A stretch of DNA of 64,000 bases from Asticcacaulis sp. (GTDB lineage: Bacteria > Pseudomonadota > Alphaproteobacteria > Caulobacterales > Caulobacteraceae): assembly GCA_024707255.1 (NCBI GenBank), contig JANQAC010000002.1, positions 924,001 through 988,000 on the forward strand. Reading direction: 5' to 3'. The translations under genes and the position numbers were made by a program. How positions within the stretch are numbered: position 1 is the first letter of the stretch; each line of letters begins with the position of its first letter. Below the pieces are notes generated by a model that did not search any database, was not told the origin of the DNA, and worked only from the letters and a program-made list of their open reading frames with translations. Shown one piece after another: positions 62,149 through 64,000 of the stretch.

Positions 62149-63319
62149 TTGACGAATATCGAGCGTGCTTCGGCCTTTACGGGCCAACCGGATCTCAGCC
62201 TGATCATCTGCACCCTGAATGAAGGCGCGGCCATTCGCAGTGTGGTCACAGAGATCAGCGATACCCTGGCGGGCATCAGTCATGAAATCATCGTCGTGGA
62301 CGATAACTCGGCCGATAACACCGCCGCTGAAGTGCTTGATCTGGCCCGGACCCACCCACATGTCCGGCTGCATGTGCGCGTCAATGAACGCGGCCTGTCC
62401 TCGGCGGCCATCAAGGGCTGGGATATTGCCCATGGCAAATATCTCGGCGTCATGGATGGCGACGGGCAGCACGACCCCAAGGCGATCCGCGCCCTGGCCG
62501 AGATGATCATGAAGGGTGACAAGGACCTGGTTTGCGTATCGCGCTATATCGGCACCACGGAAACCGGCCTGAGCGGCATTCGTGACCTGGGCTCGAAGGC
62601 GGCGACCTGGGCCACCGGCCTCGTGCTGAAGGTGCCGCTTTCTGATCCGATGAGCGGTTGCTTCCTGATGACGCGCGAATATTACCAGTCGGCAAGGCCC
62701 AGGCTGACCGGCATCGGCTTCAAGATTTTGCTCGATATCGCCGCGTCCGCCCCAAAGAAACCGCGCTTCGGCGAGGTCAAGGCGGCGCTGCGTGAACGCC
62801 GAGGGCGGCGTTTCCAAGCTCGACCTGCGCGTCGTGCTCGATCTCGGCGCCCTGCTGGTGGAAAAGGCGACCGGCGGGCTGCTGCCGGCCAAGTTCGTCC
62901 TGTTTGCCGGCGTCGGCCTGAGCGGCGTGGTGGTCTACACCATCCTGCTCTATCTCGGTCACCACTTTCTGACCATGCCCGGCCAGTTCCCCATCTACCG
63001 CTACCAGTACAACAAGGAAGACCTGGTCAATTACAGCCTGGCGATCTGGCTTTCCATGACGTGGAACTTCTTCCTCAACAACCTGATCACCTTCCGCGAT
63101 CGCCGCCTCAAGGGCTGGCGCATGTTTGGCGGCCTGATCCGTTTCTACATCGCCTGTTCGCTGGGCGCGCTGATCAGTCTGTGCCTGTCGCTGTTCATGA
63201 AGGATCAGTTGCATATTCATTATGTGGTGGCCGGCATTATTGCGACGCTGATTTCCAGTGTCTGGAACTACTGGGCGTCGACCCTGCTGTCGTGGCGTGA
63301 CAAGAAGACCGGAGGCTGA
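62149..63319 (+). CDS. Polyprenol-phosphate sugar synthase (DPM-like GT2) fused to a GtrA domain (frameshifted)
   Basis: The GT2 part (residues 1-220) has LSLIICTLNEGAAIRSVV, VVDDNSADNT, the DxD VMDGDGQHDP and SDPMSGCFLM, as in dolichol/polyprenol-phosphate mannose synthases. The frame is lost after ALRERRG; dropping one base in 62803-62810 gives RGGVSKLDLRVV, the conserved GxSKLD end. A GtrA-type four-helix membrane domain follows (FVLFAGVGLSGVVVYTILLYLG... FFLNNLITFRDRR... SSVWNYWASTLLSWRDK). It makes and presents lipid-linked sugar for GT-C enzymes. The TTG start at 62149 has GGGGAG 9 nt upstream. Confidence 0.87.
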
Positions 63320-63329
63320 GCCACCGGTT

Positions 63330-63436
63330 GCGATTAGAGCCCGACCCGATATGATGGATCTGGATCGTGCTCTAAGTTTTTGTTTTGACGCGCATCTTTG
63401 TCCAAAAAGTGCGTCACACTTTTTGGGATACGCTCT
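63330..63436. repeat. Dispersed intergenic repeat of the Caulobacterales/Rhizobiales type
   Basis: Contains AGAGCCCGACCCGATATGAT..., GACGCGCATCTTTGTCC and ends with the perfect inverted repeat CCAAAAAGTG-CGTCA-CACTTTTTGG and GGATACGCTCTA. I recall many near-copies of this kind (GACGCGCATCTTTATCC...TTTTTGGGATGCGCTCTA) between genes of related genomes; not searched. Confidence 0.65.
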
Positions 63437-63440
63437 AAAA

Positions 63441-63470
63441 GGCCCGGACCAATCGGTTCCGGGCCCTTTC
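63441..63470. terminator. Bidirectional terminator
   Basis: Stem GGCCCGGA/TCCGGGCC (63441-63448/63458-63465) with TTTC after it on the plus strand and TTTT on the minus strand, between the convergent GtrA-fusion and glycine-zipper genes. Confidence 0.75.
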
Positions 63471-63486
63471 TCTATTGGGGAAATGC

Positions 63487-63918
63487 TTACCAGCGATCGT
63501 CGTCGCGGTCGTGGTGATCGTTGCGGTCGTCCCAGCGCTCGTGACGGCGGTCTTCGCGGCGATCCTGACGGTAGTCATAACGATCATAGCGATCATACCG
63601 GTCATATCGATCGCCACGACGGTCATCGTAGGCATAGCGCTTATCGTAACGGCACTTGGTATTGTTCTTGGCGATGGAAGACCCGACAGCCGCCCCGACA
63701 ACGGCGCCAATCACCGTGCCGGTGCCCTTGTTGCGGGTATCCGCGGCGCTGCCTCCGATCAGGCCGCCGGCCACGGCGCCCAGCACAGCGCCTTCGGTCT
63801 GCTTGCCTTCGCAGGGGCGCGACCGGGCCGCGGCCATGCCGGGCAGGGCCAGCCCCGCCATGGTCGTTGCGATCAGAGCGGGAACAAGGATATGTTTCAT
63901 GGAGGAGAATGGGGTCAT
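63487..63918 (-). CDS. Glycine-zipper exported protein with an Arg/Tyr/Asp repeat tail
   Basis: A 143-residue protein. The signal peptide (HILVPALIATTMAGLALPGMAAA) is followed by a glycine-zipper 2TM region (GAVLGAVAGGLIGGSAADTRNKGTGTVIGAVVGAAVGSSIA), as in 17-kDa surface antigens and OmpA-like linkers. Then come about 50 residues of RYDRYDRYDYRQDRRED-type charged repeats. It probably associates with the outer membrane. The ATG at 63918 has AGGAAC upstream; ATG 63900 would give a more standard signal peptide. Function unknown. Confidence 0.72.
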   Translation of the reverse strand: MTPFSSMKHILVPALIATTMAGLALPGMAAARSRPCEGKQTEGAVLGAVAGGLIGGSAADTRNKGTGTVIGAVVGAAVGSSIAKNNTKCRYDKRYAYDDRRGDRYDRYDRYDRYDYRQDRREDRRHERWDDRNDHHDRDDDRW

Positions 63919-64000
63919 CGCCTGGGTTCCTGTTTGCCCGGCAGAGTGCCGGTTTCATAATAGTCACCCTAGCGGGCTCAAGATGAACGGGACTTGATAA

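Noticed and set aside
63540..63630. Short tandem repeats resembling a CRISPR or VNTR
   Set aside because: They encode the in-frame Arg-Tyr-Asp tail of the glycine-zipper protein.

Overview
The window looks like chromosome of a stalked, holdfast-making alphaproteobacterium of the Caulobacteraceae, most likely Asticcacaulis or a close relative. The grounds are a near-complete holdfast (hfs) locus, a PopZ gene beside valS and tolC, a Caulobacter-type TonB receptor with tryptophan-halogenase/SapC/cupin genes, and a GC content that appears lower than that of Caulobacter. The genus is an inference.

Layout. 1-1065: 3' part of an AT-rich reverse transcriptase of the defence-associated type, just upstream of gatB (1113-2615). 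2.6-8.4 kb: small exported low-complexity proteins, including an RcnB-like one, around a NatAB-like ABC exporter. 8.9-19.9 kb: hfsD (inverted), hfsA-hfsB-hfsC, three accessory genes, then hfsH-hfsG-hfsF-hfsE; together they would make, flip, polymerise, deacetylate and export the adhesive holdfast polysaccharide. 20.1-34.8 kb: a decayed, short-tailed (podovirus-like) prophage next to tRNA-Ser(GCU). Its virion module is present (scaffold, SU10-type capsid, adaptors, tail proteins, a tail fibre with an esterase domain, small membrane proteins), but I see no terminase, portal, replication or endolysin gene. An excisionase-like remnant lies at the left end and a GapR-like/integrase fusion at the right. 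35-41.1 kb: an MgtC-like membrane protein, a host-attachment-family protein and a tripartite ABC exporter. 41.6-49.5 kb: TonB receptor, two flavin-dependent halogenase homologues, SapC and a cupin-8 protein, probably one nutrient-uptake locus. 49.8-51.4 kb: island remnant with two related lipoproteins and an integrase fragment beside tRNA-Asn. 51.8-59.4 kb: chemoreceptor, tRNA-Cys, PCMT-like protein, TolC, PopZ, ValRS. 59.5-63.9 kb: polyprenol-sugar glycosyltransferases and a glycine-zipper protein.

Two signals stand out. First, a two-hairpin intergenic element occurs three times (about 9.25, 18.3 and 53.1 kb), always just 3' of a gene on the same strand. Its stem sequences differ between copies while pairing is kept. 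I do not recognise it. Second, about a dozen genes, including the essential valS, carry single-base indels, often in or near homopolymers. That pattern points to residual assembly error rather than mass gene decay, so broken genes here should be read with caution.
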